Part shown: positions 32,736-41,126 of the stretch, piece by piece
Numbering within the stretch: position 1 is the first letter of the stretch
Layout of the letters: every line of letters starts with the position of its first letter
Assembly: GCF_963975345.1 (NCBI RefSeq)
Contig: NZ_CAXBGE010000005.1
Location: forward strand, 124,001 to 188,000
Direction of reading: 5' to 3'
DNA length: 64,000 nucleotides
Source of the DNA: Maricaulis sp963975345
GTDB lineage: Bacteria; Pseudomonadota; Alphaproteobacteria; Caulobacterales; Maricaulaceae
Position numbers and translations under genes: made by a program
The notes under the pieces: model-generated
Databases searched by the model: none
The model's input: the letters and a program-made list of their open reading frames with translations, nothing else
Told to the model about the DNA's origin: nothing

Positions 32736-34045
32736 GAGATGCAGCCAAGATCGCCGCAGCGATTGAAATCCTCGACAATCAATTGCGCCAGCACACGCCG
32801 GTCAAAGACGCCGTGCGCGACTGGGGCAAGGCCAATCGCTATGCCGGTTCCGGCGACCGCGCCTGGATTACCGGCCTGGTGCTCGATTCCCTGCGTCACC
32901 AATCCTCGGTCGGCCATGCGATGCAGGATGACAGCGCCCGCGCGCTCGCCTTCGGCACCGTCGCCCGCGTCTGGGGCGTCTCGGTCGAGGAAATTGACGC
33001 GATGATGGAGGGCGATCCGCACGCGCCCGAAACCCTGACCAATGCCGAGCGCAGCGGGCTGGAACGCGATATCTCCGATGCGCCGCTTTATATCCGTGGC
33101 GATTTCCCTGAATGGCTGGAGCCCAGCTTCCAGCGTGCCTTTGGCGAGATGGCTGAGCAGGAGGCGCATGAACTGTGCTCGCGCGCACCGGTCGATCTGC
33201 GTGTCAATGAAGTCCAGGTCGGATTTGACAAGGCGTTCAAGGAAGTCAGTTCCAAGCTGAAAACCGCCGAAGCCTCCGAGCTCGCCGCCATGGCGATCCG
33301 CATTCCGCAGCGCGATCCGCGTGGCAAGTCTGCCGCCGCCGAAAGCATTCCTGCCTATGGCAAGGGCTGGGTCGAGGTCCAGGATATCGGCTCGCAACTC
33401 GCCGCCCTCGCGTCCGGTGGCCGCGAAGGCATGCAAATGCTCGATTATTGCGCCGGTGCTGGCGGCAAGACGCTGGCGCTGTCGGCCTTGCTCAACAATA
33501 CCGGCCAGATCCACGCTTGGGATAATGACTGGCGCCGCCTGCGCGCCATTTGGCCGCGCTTGAAGCGCGCCGGTGCCCATAACGTCCAGGTCCATGATGC
33601 CGAGGAAGACAAATGCCTCGGCGATCTCACATCGAAGATGGATGTCGTCTTCTGCGACGCGCCCTGTACCGGTACCGGCACCTGGCGCCGCCGTCCCGAC
33701 GCCAAATGGCGTCTGCGCGAACGCGCTTTGGAAACCCGCATGGGCGAGCAGGACACCGTGCTGGAGCGCGGCTCCCGCTACGTCAAACAGGGTGGCCGAC
33801 TGGTCTATGTCACTTGTTCCGTCCTGCCGGAAGAAAACGAGGACCGCATCACCGCCTTCCTCGCCGGGCACGAGAACTTCAAACCTGTGCCTGCGATCAA
33901 GGCGATGCGCGCCTCCGGCGGCCTCGCCAAGGGCGCCGAGGAGATCCTCGAGAAATGCGAAGGTGCTCATGGCGCGCTTCAGCTCTCACCGGCCCGTACC
34001 GACACGGACGGGTTTTATATCTGTGTGCTGGAACGGGTGGGGTAG
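32732..34045 (+). CDS. RsmB/NOP2-family RNA (cytosine-C5) methyltransferase
   Basis: A 437-residue protein: an N-terminal NusB-like helical region (to about 150), an RNA-binding segment, and a Rossmann methyltransferase with motif I MLDYCAGAGGKTLAL, motif IV DAPCTGTGTWRRRP with the release cysteine, and motif VI TCSVLPEEN with the catalytic cysteine. Predicted to make m5C in rRNA. Alphaproteobacteria carry more than one such gene, so I do not assign the exact RsmB/RsmF orthologue. Confidence 0.93.
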   Translation: MRDAAKIAAAIEILDNQLRQHTPVKDAVRDWGKANRYAGSGDRAWITGLVLDSLRHQSSVGHAMQDDSARALAFGTVARVWGVSVEEIDAMMEGDPHAPETLTNAERSGLERDISDAPLYIRGDFPEWLEPSFQRAFGEMAEQEAHELCSRAPVDLRVNEVQVGFDKAFKEVSSKLKTAEASELAAMAIRIPQRDPRGKSAAAESIPAYGKGWVEVQDIGSQLAALASGGREGMQMLDYCAGAGGKTLALSALLNNTGQIHAWDNDWRRLRAIWPRLKRAGAHNVQVHDAEEDKCLGDLTSKMDVVFCDAPCTGTGTWRRRPDAKWRLRERALETRMGEQDTVLERGSRYVKQGGRLVYVTCSVLPEENEDRITAFLAGHENFKPVPAIKAMRASGGLAKGAEEILEKCEGAHGALQLSPARTDTDGFYICVLERVG

Positions 34046-34111
34046 GGGGGCTTCGCCCTCGTGATCTTGGGCACGGCCTGAAGGTGTCGCTTTTTGTAAG
34101 CTCCTCCGGCC

Positions 34112-34378
34112 ATGCCCATCATTTCCACCTTTCTCGGCATCACGATCCGGATGTATTTCGGCGACCATCCGCCGCCTCATATCCATGTCGCCTATCAGGG
34201 CTATGAGGCCCTGGTTCGGATCGATACCGGCAAGATCATCTACGGGCATTTGCCATCGCGCGTCCGGCGTTTGGTCGCTGAGTGGATCATGCTTCGAAAA
34301 CCGGATATATTTTCCAACTGGAACCGGGCGGAACAATTGCAACCCCTCGAGCGTATCCCGGGCCTTGAGGATGAATGA
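34112..34378 (+). CDS. DUF4160 protein
   Basis: An 88-residue protein with the DUF4160 hallmark: TIRMYFGDHPPPHIHVAYQGYEA, followed by a WIMLRKPDIFSNWNRAE helix. DUF4160 genes are typically followed by DUF2442 genes, as here 3 nt later. The pair has been suspected to be a toxin-antitoxin-like or mobile stabilisation module; function is not established. Confidence 0.9.
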   Translation: MPIISTFLGITIRMYFGDHPPPHIHVAYQGYEALVRIDTGKIIYGHLPSRVRRLVAEWIMLRKPDIFSNWNRAEQLQPLERIPGLEDE

Positions 34379-34381
34379 GCC

Positions 34382-34651
34382 ATGATCAAGATCGCTTCAA
34401 TCAAAGCGCTGGCCGACCACCGGCTCAAGCTGGTCTTCTCCGACGGCAGCTGCGGCACGGCTGATCTGTCGGCTCTGGTGAAGCGTGCGGGTGAGATGGT
34501 GCAGCCGTTGCGCGATCAAGCCTATTTTGCGCGCGTATTCCTGGAAGCCGGAGCGCCGACTTGGCCAAACGGGTTCGATCTCGCGCCCTGGGCGTTGCAT
34601 CGTGATCTCGATGCGGCTGGTTTGCTCGACAAGTCGGGACAGCTCGCCTGA
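34382..34651 (+). CDS. DUF2442 protein
   Basis: An 89-residue protein with DUF2442 features: LKLVFSDGSCGTADLSALV, FARVFLEAGAPTWPNGFDLAPWALH. The WPNGxDLxPxxLH motif is diagnostic. Partner of the DUF4160 gene; perhaps the antitoxin half of the pair, by analogy only. Confidence 0.9.
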   Translation: MIKIASIKALADHRLKLVFSDGSCGTADLSALVKRAGEMVQPLRDQAYFARVFLEAGAPTWPNGFDLAPWALHRDLDAAGLLDKSGQLA

Positions 34652-34661
34652 GGGCCTCGCC

Positions 34662-35483
34662 CTATCGCCTGGCGCGCGCGGGCGCTGCCGCTGCCGCATA
34701 GCCCAGCGCCCGCAAGCGTTCTTGCACCACCTCGTCCGCCAGTTCGCCTAGCGCCCGTCCGCCGCCGATCCGCGCCGTGGTGAGTGGGGCATCGAGCAAG
34801 GGCAGGCTGTCGCGTCCGACGCCGACGAGTTCAATCGGGCGGCCGGTATAATTGAGCGTCGCTACCTCATACTCCAGTCCGAGGAAGCGCAGCAGCGCGG
34901 TCATGCTGCGCTTGGGTTTTTTGACGATATCCTCATAGCGCAAACGCAGGACGCGCCGCGGGCCGAGCGCGGCTTCCGCCTGCAGGCCGATCCCGGTCAG
35001 ATCAGACCAGTATTTCAGCGCCGCTGCCGGATCGCTGACATGGGCGAAGCGCTGCCCGTCGGGGCCGCGCCAGTCGCGTTGCAACAGCGAGGCGGCGACA
35101 TCGCGGCCATCGCGGACGATATGGACGAAGCGCGCTTGCGGCAGGAGGCGGCCAAGGCGCTCAAAGGCGAGGATGTTGAGGCTGGTCTTTTCGACCACGA
35201 CGAGATCGGGGTCGGCCTCGGCCGGCGCACCGATCAGCCCGGTCAGGAGCTCGGCCATATTGATGCGCACCTGTTCGGCCTCAAGCCCGAAATCCTGACG
35301 GTGCAGATCGCCCAGTTGGGTGGTGAAATTCTCCCACTGCATCGCGATGGCAACGGGCAAACCGGTATCCGCGCCACAATGGATGCGTGAATGACCGGTG
35401 AGCAGGCGGCGCATCAGGGTCAGACCGGATCGTGGGCAGCCGCCGAGGAAGGCGAAGCCCGCGCCGCTTGCGGTCTCAGACAT
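34662..35483 (-). CDS. Sulfotransferase family protein
   Basis: A 273-residue protein. The PAPS 5'-phosphosulfate loop FLGGCPRSGLTLMRRLL is at residues 10-27, and the 3'-phosphate-binding pattern ARFVHIVRDGRDVAAS follows near 118-135. Probable transfer of sulfate to a small molecule or protein; substrate unknown. ATG 35483 overlaps the stop of the other sulfotransferase gene by 8 nt. Related in motif layout to it but clearly divergent. Confidence 0.88.
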   Translation of the reverse strand: MSETASGAGFAFLGGCPRSGLTLMRRLLTGHSRIHCGADTGLPVAIAMQWENFTTQLGDLHRQDFGLEAEQVRINMAELLTGLIGAPAEADPDLVVVEKTSLNILAFERLGRLLPQARFVHIVRDGRDVAASLLQRDWRGPDGQRFAHVSDPAAALKYWSDLTGIGLQAEAALGPRRVLRLRYEDIVKKPKRSMTALLRFLGLEYEVATLNYTGRPIELVGVGRDSLPLLDAPLTTARIGGGRALGELADEVVQERLRALGYAAAAAPARARR

Positions 35484-36276
35484 AGCCCAGTCCGGCGAGG
35501 GTGGGCCCGGCAATCGCTTCAATCTCGCAGACCTGTTTCGCGTTCAGATCGCGCCTCCAGCGTTCGATGGCGCTGGTGTCAATCGGTTGGGCGACGCGGG
35601 CAGCACTCGATTCATGGCTGCCGGCGTCGGCATTGAAGCTCTCGGCATGGTGGAGCGCGGCCTCAACGGCCTGCGCATCCTCGCCCAGGAAGCTGAACAG
35701 CCCGGCGATCATGTCGCGCGGATGGCTTACCAGCGCTTCATAGCGCAGCTCGAAATAATTGCCGTCTGCGCGCATCGCGGCTCCCGCCTCGACGCTGGCA
35801 ACCCAGAGCCGGCTCGCGGCGGCCACGTCCCGGGTGATCGCGAGTGGTTGACCGGTCTTTGCGTCGGTCCAGTCCATCGAAAGCAGTGAAGCGACGACAT
35901 CACGGCCATCGCGAACGATGCCGATCAGCGGGCTGTCCGGGAAGAGGCGGCGCAGCTGGCTGAAATGCAGCACATTCGCCGGTGTTTTCTCGGCGATTCG
36001 GCGGCCGGTCTGCGCCTGTAGCGGTGCGAGGAAGCCATTAATGCTGGCGGCAAATTTGCGATGCAGCGCGTCGACATTGAGTCCGTATTGGCGTTCGAGC
36101 AGTGGCATATGCATCTGCTCGACCTGGGAGGAGAGGGCGCAGAGTGCCGGAACGATGCGGGATTCCGGGCCACAGACAATACCTTTCGACGTGTTGACGA
36201 TGGCGCGCAACAGCGTCGTGCCCGAACGGGGCGCTCCGCCGATAAAGATCGGAGCTTGGGCGATGATTTCTTGCAT
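35476..36276 (-). CDS. Sulfotransferase family protein
   Basis: A 266-residue protein with PAPS loop IFIGGAPRSGTTLLRAIV at about 10-27, EKTPANVLHFSQLRRLFPDSPLIGIVRDGRDVVASL near 100-130, and a YFELRYEALVSHP strand near 175. First gene of a two-gene operon with the other sulfotransferase. The tandem pair may act on related substrates (for example glycolipid or peptide sulfation), but no partner gene points to which. Confidence 0.9.
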   Translation of the reverse strand: MQEIIAQAPIFIGGAPRSGTTLLRAIVNTSKGIVCGPESRIVPALCALSSQVEQMHMPLLERQYGLNVDALHRKFAASINGFLAPLQAQTGRRIAEKTPANVLHFSQLRRLFPDSPLIGIVRDGRDVVASLLSMDWTDAKTGQPLAITRDVAAASRLWVASVEAGAAMRADGNYFELRYEALVSHPRDMIAGLFSFLGEDAQAVEAALHHAESFNADAGSHESSAARVAQPIDTSAIERWRRDLNAKQVCEIEAIAGPTLAGLGYV

Positions 36277-36625
36277 GTCCGATGTCTCCCGCTAGGGGAA
36301 TCATGCACGGGATCAGGTGAGCGTTCGCTTACCGGAACATTACGGAACGTCAATTGATTACAGATAGATGACAAAATTATGAGGGGGCGGGACTAGCGGG
36401 TTAACGATCCCCCTCCATCGCCCCCTTTTCGCCTCATTCCCGCCCCGCTTCCGCCTGGATTGCGGCGGCGAAAGGCGGCTGGTCTGGTCGGCACCGTCGC
36501 GGAAACCGGAATCCTTGCTGGCCATCGCGGCTGACTCGCGCTATCCCGCGCCATGCTGATATCGAGCTCGGCCATAACCCCCATTTTCGTCCCCGGAAAG
36601 CCCGCGCCTGCGGGAATGTGAGCGC
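36277..36625. other. Divergent spacer between sulfotransferase pair and guaA
   Basis: About 350 bases with no supported gene. An A+T-rich stretch (about 36345-36382) likely holds the leftward promoter; it includes TTGACG on the minus strand. An inverted repeat GAGGGGG/CCCCCTC (36381-36387, 36409-36415) with a 21-base loop follows. The guaA ribosome site is weak (GGGAATGTG). Confidence 0.5.
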
Positions 36626-38185
36626 ATGACTGATCAACACGAAAAAGCCCTCATCATCGACTTTGGCAGCCAGGTCACCCAGCTGATCGCACGGCGTTTG
36701 CGCGAGAGCGGTGTGTTCTGCGAAGTCCATCCCTATAACCGCGCCGACAAGGCCTTTATCGACAGCTATGACCCCAAGGCGATCATCCTGTCGGGCTCGC
36801 CGCATTCGACCCATTGGGATAATTCGCCCAAAGCCGATCCATCGGTCTTCACGCGCGGCGTCCCGGTGCTGGGGATTTGCTATGGCGAGCAAACCATGTG
36901 CGCCCAGCTCGGCGGCCGGGTCGAGGCGTCGGAGGAGCGTGAATTTGGCCGTGCCGATATCAAGATCGTTGCCGACAGTCCGCTGTTTGCCGGCTTTGGC
37001 CCTATCGGTCATGAAGAGCGCGTCTGGATGAGCCATGGCGACCGCGTCGCGGCCCTGCCGGAGGGGTTCGAAGTCATCGCGACTTCGGGCAATGCGCCTT
37101 ATGCGGCGATTGCCGACGAGGCGCGCAAATTTTATGCGGTGCAATTTCACCCCGAAGTCGTGCACACGCCGCGCGGGGCGCTTTTGCTCAAGAACTTCAC
37201 CCATTTCATCGCCGGCTTACGTGGCGACTGGTCGATGGCGAGCTTCAAGGACGAAGCCATCGCCAAGATCCGCGCCCAGGTCGGCGACAAGCGCGTGCTG
37301 TGTGGCCTCTCCGGCGGCGTCGACAGCTCCGTGGCCGCCGTGCTGCTGCACGAAGCCATCGGCGACCAGCTGGTCTGCGTCTTCGTCGATACGGGTCTGA
37401 TGCGGTTGGGCGAGGCCGATGAGGTCGTCGATCTGTTCCGCGAGCATTACAATATCCCGCTCGTCCACGCCCAAGCCGAGGATCTCTTCCTCACCGCGCT
37501 GAAGGGCGTCGAAGATCCGGAGAAGAAGCGCAAGATTATTGGCGGCCTCTTCATCGACGTGTTTGACGAGAAGGCGAAGGAGGCCGGCGGCGCCGATTTC
37601 CTCGCCCAAGGCACGCTCTATCCCGACGTGATCGAAAGCGTCAGCTTTGATGGCGGCCCCTCGGTCACCATCAAATCGCACCATAATGTCGGCGGTCTGC
37701 CGGCCCGCATGAAGATGCAATTGGTTGAGCCCTTGCGCGAGCTCTTCAAGGACGAAGTCCGTGCGCTTGGCCGCGAGCTCGGCCTGCCGGAAGCTTTCGT
37801 CCGCCGCCATCCCTTCCCGGGACCGGGCTTGGGCATCCGCATTCCCGGCGCCGTCTCCAAGGAGAAGGCCGATATCCTGCGCAAGGCCGATGCGATCTAT
37901 ATCGACGAGATCAAGAAGGCCGGCCTCTATGACAAGATCTGGCAGGCCTTCTCCGTCCTGCTGCCGGTCAACACCGTCGGCGTGATGGGCGATGAACGCA
38001 CCTATGACGCCGTCCTCGCCCTGCGCGCCGTCACCTCGGTCGACGGCATGACAGCCGATTACTACCCCTTCGAACACGATTTCCTCGGGCGTGTCGCCAC
38101 CCGCATCATCAATGAATGCCGCGGCATCAATCGCGTGGTTTATGATGTGACCTCGAAGCCGCCGGGGACGATTGAGTGGGAGTAG
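36626..38185 (+). CDS. guaA: GMP synthase (glutamine-hydrolysing)
   Basis: A 519-residue two-domain enzyme converting XMP to GMP. The class I amidotransferase domain (1-200) has GICYGEQ with the nucleophile and FHPEV with its His. The ATP-PPase domain starts near 220 (CGLSGGVDSS) and the C-terminal dimerisation domain ends with KPPGTIEWE, the conserved GuaA ending. Full length and intact. Its 3' end is a known insertion point for islands in several bacteria; a foreign-looking gene follows at 4 nt. Confidence 0.98.
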   Translation: MTDQHEKALIIDFGSQVTQLIARRLRESGVFCEVHPYNRADKAFIDSYDPKAIILSGSPHSTHWDNSPKADPSVFTRGVPVLGICYGEQTMCAQLGGRVEASEEREFGRADIKIVADSPLFAGFGPIGHEERVWMSHGDRVAALPEGFEVIATSGNAPYAAIADEARKFYAVQFHPEVVHTPRGALLLKNFTHFIAGLRGDWSMASFKDEAIAKIRAQVGDKRVLCGLSGGVDSSVAAVLLHEAIGDQLVCVFVDTGLMRLGEADEVVDLFREHYNIPLVHAQAEDLFLTALKGVEDPEKKRKIIGGLFIDVFDEKAKEAGGADFLAQGTLYPDVIESVSFDGGPSVTIKSHHNVGGLPARMKMQLVEPLRELFKDEVRALGRELGLPEAFVRRHPFPGPGLGIRIPGAVSKEKADILRKADAIYIDEIKKAGLYDKIWQAFSVLLPVNTVGVMGDERTYDAVLALRAVTSVDGMTADYYPFEHDFLGRVATRIINECRGINRVVYDVTSKPPGTIEWE

Positions 38186-38188
38186 GGG

Positions 38189-39190
38189 ATGCGATTTCTT
38201 CTGGAGAGCCGATTAGTCTCTAATTGCCTGCTGCCAAACGGCGTCTCGAATGTGCAAATTGTCGACTCGTCTGGAAACATAAAGTTTCGGCTTTCCAACG
38301 ATCAAGTTCGCCAGGGGACCGGTCGGTCGACGATGATTTGTTTGTTCGTGTTCGAGGCTGAGGGGTTTGAACCGGCTTCAACCCTGGGGGTGCGAGAGCT
38401 TGGAAAGTTTCTTGATGCCCTCGCATTTGCTACGTGCCTAAAGTTTCAACTGGAACGCCCGCTACGCTTGATCGACTGGTCGGACGGCAATTTTGATCGA
38501 GAATTCGACGTTTTTGCGACGGAGCCTGGACACGAGTTTCCTATTCAAGCGCTAACACAACCAATCCTCGAGACGGCTCAGGAAATAAGAGAAAGCACGG
38601 TTGGGACTTATCTTGAGCAAGCGATCGAATGGTTTTCTAGTGGTGTTGCAGCTTCGCGCGCTCGGGACAAATACCAGTTATTTTTCTATGCCCTAGAGAC
38701 GATAGTCTCCAAGGACGACCTGCCAGAAAAGAATGATGTTTGTCAAAAATGTGGATCGTCACTCTATTGCGAGACATGCGAGACGTATCCCAGTCACAAG
38801 CCGTTCCCCCGTCAAAAAATTGATACCATTTTATTTCAATACTTGGAACTGAAGGACGATGCTCGTCGTGCTCGAATCTTCAAACTTCGCAATATGCTTG
38901 CTCATGGCGACAATCTCGAAGTGATCGAGAGTCGGCTAGGGTGTGAAATTGGAGATGTGCTTGAGGATTTGGCTGGCGTTGTTCGGGACCAGATCTTGGT
39001 TCGAGTCATGGGCTTGTCCGCCAACAGTGGGCAAACGGATCGCCTAAGTCTGCTGCACCTCGAAGGGTATGCTCATTTGCTTTTTGAAGCGCGCGCTCGA
39101 GTAACGAGTTCGGCGATACCGCCAGATCCAGATATGCTCGATAGATTAGCATTCCCGACGGTCAATTTGATCTCCCCAAAACCTGAGTAG
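38189..39190 (+). CDS. HEPN-like protein with central zinc ribbon, candidate defence gene
   Basis: A 333-residue protein of clearly lower GC than neighbours. Residues 1-130 form a beta-rich domain of unknown type. From about 130 to 270 the sequence is helical with a DKYQLFFYALETI stretch, a four-Cys zinc ribbon (C185, C188, C194, C197) and RNMLAHG at 234-240, an R-x4-H motif of the HEPN ribonuclease superfamily (ApeA-like). HEPN proteins are common in toxin-antitoxin and abortive infection systems. No partner gene is seen. It begins 4 nt after guaA, with GGGAG upstream, suggesting capture at guaA. Confidence 0.7.
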   Translation: MRFLLESRLVSNCLLPNGVSNVQIVDSSGNIKFRLSNDQVRQGTGRSTMICLFVFEAEGFEPASTLGVRELGKFLDALAFATCLKFQLERPLRLIDWSDGNFDREFDVFATEPGHEFPIQALTQPILETAQEIRESTVGTYLEQAIEWFSSGVAASRARDKYQLFFYALETIVSKDDLPEKNDVCQKCGSSLYCETCETYPSHKPFPRQKIDTILFQYLELKDDARRARIFKLRNMLAHGDNLEVIESRLGCEIGDVLEDLAGVVRDQILVRVMGLSANSGQTDRLSLLHLEGYAHLLFEARARVTSSAIPPDPDMLDRLAFPTVNLISPKPE

Positions 39191-39350
39191 AGTGTTGTGT
39201 TCGAGGCGTAGTATAGCTTTTGCGCCACGCGGAATTTGCGATAGTTTTTCGGGTCTGGGGCTCAGCACGACGAATTCGCATGGCCACTTTGTTGGGCTGC
39301 GGTTTGCGATAGGCTTTACGTCCAGGCGGTGAACAGACAGAGAGCCCAGC

Positions 39351-40094
39351 ATGACCCAGCGCAATGCCAGCATCGCCATTGTCGGCGCCGGCGATTTCAT
39401 CGGTGCCGCGATTGCCCGCCGCTTTGCGGCTGAGGGCTATCACGTCCATGGCGGGCGGCGCGGCGGCGAGAAGCTGGAACCGCTGCGGCAAGAGATCGAG
39501 GCGGCCGGCGGGCGCTTCACCGGCCATTCCCTTGACGCACGCGACGAGGCCTCCGTGATCGCTTTCCTCGATGCTGCCGAGGCCTCGGCGCCGCTCGAGG
39601 CGGTGATCTTCAATGTCGGCGCCAATGTGCAATTCCCGCTGCTGGAGACCTCGGAGCGGGTCTTCTCCAAGGTGTGGGATATGGCCTGCAAGGCCGGCTT
39701 CCTGACCGGGCGTGAGGCGGCGCGGCGCATGTTGCCGCGCGGGGCGGGGTCTATCTTCTTTACCGGTGCCACAGCATCGCTGCGCGGCGGCAAGGGCTAT
39801 GCCGCCTTCGGGGCCGCCAAGGCCGGGTTGCGCTCGCTGGCACAGTCCATGGCGCGCGAGCTGGGGCCGCAGGGCCTGCATGTCGCGCACCTTGTCATCG
39901 ATGCCGGGGTGGATACGGCCTGGGTGCGCGAGCGCATCGCCCAAGCGAAGGGCGCGGAGGCTCTGGCCGACATGCCGCCGGATGTGCTGATGGACCCGGC
40001 CTCGATTGCCGAGACCTATTGGATGCTGCATCGCCAGCCGCGCGATGCCTGGACGCATGAACTCGACCTTCGGCCCTATGGAGAAAACTGGTGA
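39351..40094 (+). CDS. Short-chain dehydrogenase/reductase
   Basis: A 247-residue SDR. Nucleotide-binding VGAGDFIGAAIARRFA at 10-25 (GxGxxIG variant: GAGDFIG rather than TGxxxGIG), NVGAN near 87, and the region FTGATASLRGGKGYAAFGAAKAGLRS with Tyr replaced or displaced (Y-AAFGAAK). The catalytic Tyr-x3-Lys reads as YAAFGAAK, so the Tyr is offset; activity may be weak or changed. Stop overlaps the next start (GTGA). Confidence 0.85.
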   Translation: MTQRNASIAIVGAGDFIGAAIARRFAAEGYHVHGGRRGGEKLEPLRQEIEAAGGRFTGHSLDARDEASVIAFLDAAEASAPLEAVIFNVGANVQFPLLETSERVFSKVWDMACKAGFLTGREAARRMLPRGAGSIFFTGATASLRGGKGYAAFGAAKAGLRSLAQSMARELGPQGLHVAHLVIDAGVDTAWVRERIAQAKGAEALADMPPDVLMDPASIAETYWMLHRQPRDAWTHELDLRPYGENW

Positions 40095-40711
40095 GCGATC
40101 CTTCGACTGACCCCGTCTTCTATTTCGACTTCGCCAGCCCCAATGCCTATTTCGCGCATCGCATAATGCCGGGCATCGAGGCGCGCACGGGGCGCAAATT
40201 TCGCTATGTGCCGGTTCTGCTCGGCGGGATATTCAAGTCGACCGGCAATCAGGCGCCGATGATCGCTTTCGCCGGTGTGCCGGCCAAGCTGGCCTATGAA
40301 TACAAGGAGATCGAACGCTTCATCGCCCGCCATGATCTCAAACACTTCAATTTCAATCCGCATTTCCCGGTCAATACGCTGGGCCTGATGCGCGGCGCGG
40401 TCGCGGCCGAAGGCGAGGGTGTGCTGGAGCCCTATATCGAGGCCATGTTTCACTTCATGTGGGAGGCGCCGCGCAAGCTGGACGATCCCGACGTGTTGGC
40501 GGCAACGCTCACCGAGGCCGGACTACCGACCGAGCGCCTGCTGGCCGCGATCCAGACGCGGGACATCAAGCAACAGCTGATGGCGAATACCCAGGCCGCC
40601 GTCGATCAGGGCGTGTTCGGCATTCCCAGCTTCGTCGTTGATGGTGAGCTCTATTTCGGCAAGGACAGGCTGGAGAGCCTGGCGGCAGAGTTAATCGCCC
40701 CGTCAACATAA
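40091..40711 (+). CDS. 2-hydroxychromene-2-carboxylate isomerase / DsbA-like kappa GST family
   Basis: A 206-residue thioredoxin-fold protein with YFDFASPNAYFA (Ser in place of redox Cys) at the start and GVFGIPSFVVDGELYFGKDRLESL near the end, both diagnostic of this family. Uses glutathione as cofactor in aromatic degradation; substrate here is unknown. Starts with GTG overlapping the SDR stop, so the two form an operon. Confidence 0.9.
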   Translation: MSDPSTDPVFYFDFASPNAYFAHRIMPGIEARTGRKFRYVPVLLGGIFKSTGNQAPMIAFAGVPAKLAYEYKEIERFIARHDLKHFNFNPHFPVNTLGLMRGAVAAEGEGVLEPYIEAMFHFMWEAPRKLDDPDVLAATLTEAGLPTERLLAAIQTRDIKQQLMANTQAAVDQGVFGIPSFVVDGELYFGKDRLESLAAELIAPST

Positions 40712-40810
40712 TCCCGCTTCGCGCTGACGCCGGACGCGCAAGCCTCTGGTCATGTCGGTGCGCCTTGCCTAAACAGGCGCCGAGACACCCATCAACGACG
40801 GACAGGCGAG

Positions 40811-41032
40811 ATGACCGACGAGGTACCAAGCGACGTGACCGACCGGCTCGATACGCTCGAAGCCCACATCGCACACCAGGATCAGATGCTGCAGGAACTC
40901 AGCGAGGTCATGAATGACCAGCGCACCGAGTTTGATCTGATCAAGGCCAGGCTCAACCAGTTTCTCGACCGCATTCATGCCGTCGAAGCGCAAGGCCCCG
41001 CCCCGGAAAGCCGTCCTCCGCCACATTGGTAG
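40811..41032 (+). CDS. slyX: SlyX family protein
   Basis: A 73-residue coiled-coil protein with the SlyX pattern: RLDTLEAHIAHQDQMLQELSEVMNDQ and the C-terminal PPPHW end (family ends PPHY/W). Function unknown. A short spacer after it contains the ECF-type promoter motif. Confidence 0.88.
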   Translation: MTDEVPSDVTDRLDTLEAHIAHQDQMLQELSEVMNDQRTEFDLIKARLNQFLDRIHAVEAQGPAPESRPPPHW

Positions 41033-41063
41033 GGCCAGAAACGTCAACCACGCGCCTGTCGTT

Positions 41064-41091
41064 TGCATCCAATCGCCTGTCCGGAAGCATC
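41064..41091 (+). promoter_or_regulatory. ECF-type promoter motif upstream of serine hydrolase
   Basis: TGCATCCAA at 41064-41072, 14 bases, then GCATC at 41087-41091, about 36 nt before the hydrolase ATG. The same two blocks at identical spacing precede both ECF sigma modules at 46459 and 48442. Confidence 0.65.
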
Positions 41092-41126
41092 CAGAGGTCA
41101 TGTCTGGCGCTGGGCGCCGTTTGGGA

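Noticed and set aside
32711..33970. A 419-codon open frame on the minus strand
   Set aside because: Antisense to the RsmB-like gene; no recognisable motif.
36381..36415. GAGGGGG/CCCCCTC inverted repeat as a terminator
   Set aside because: The loop is 21 bases, there is no clean T-run and it lies between divergent genes, so a terminator is not needed there.
39226..39321. Two copies of TTTGCGATAG in the spacer before the SDR gene
   Set aside because: Ten-base direct repeat 76 bp apart; too little to claim a site, and likeness to the phage operator words is probably chance.
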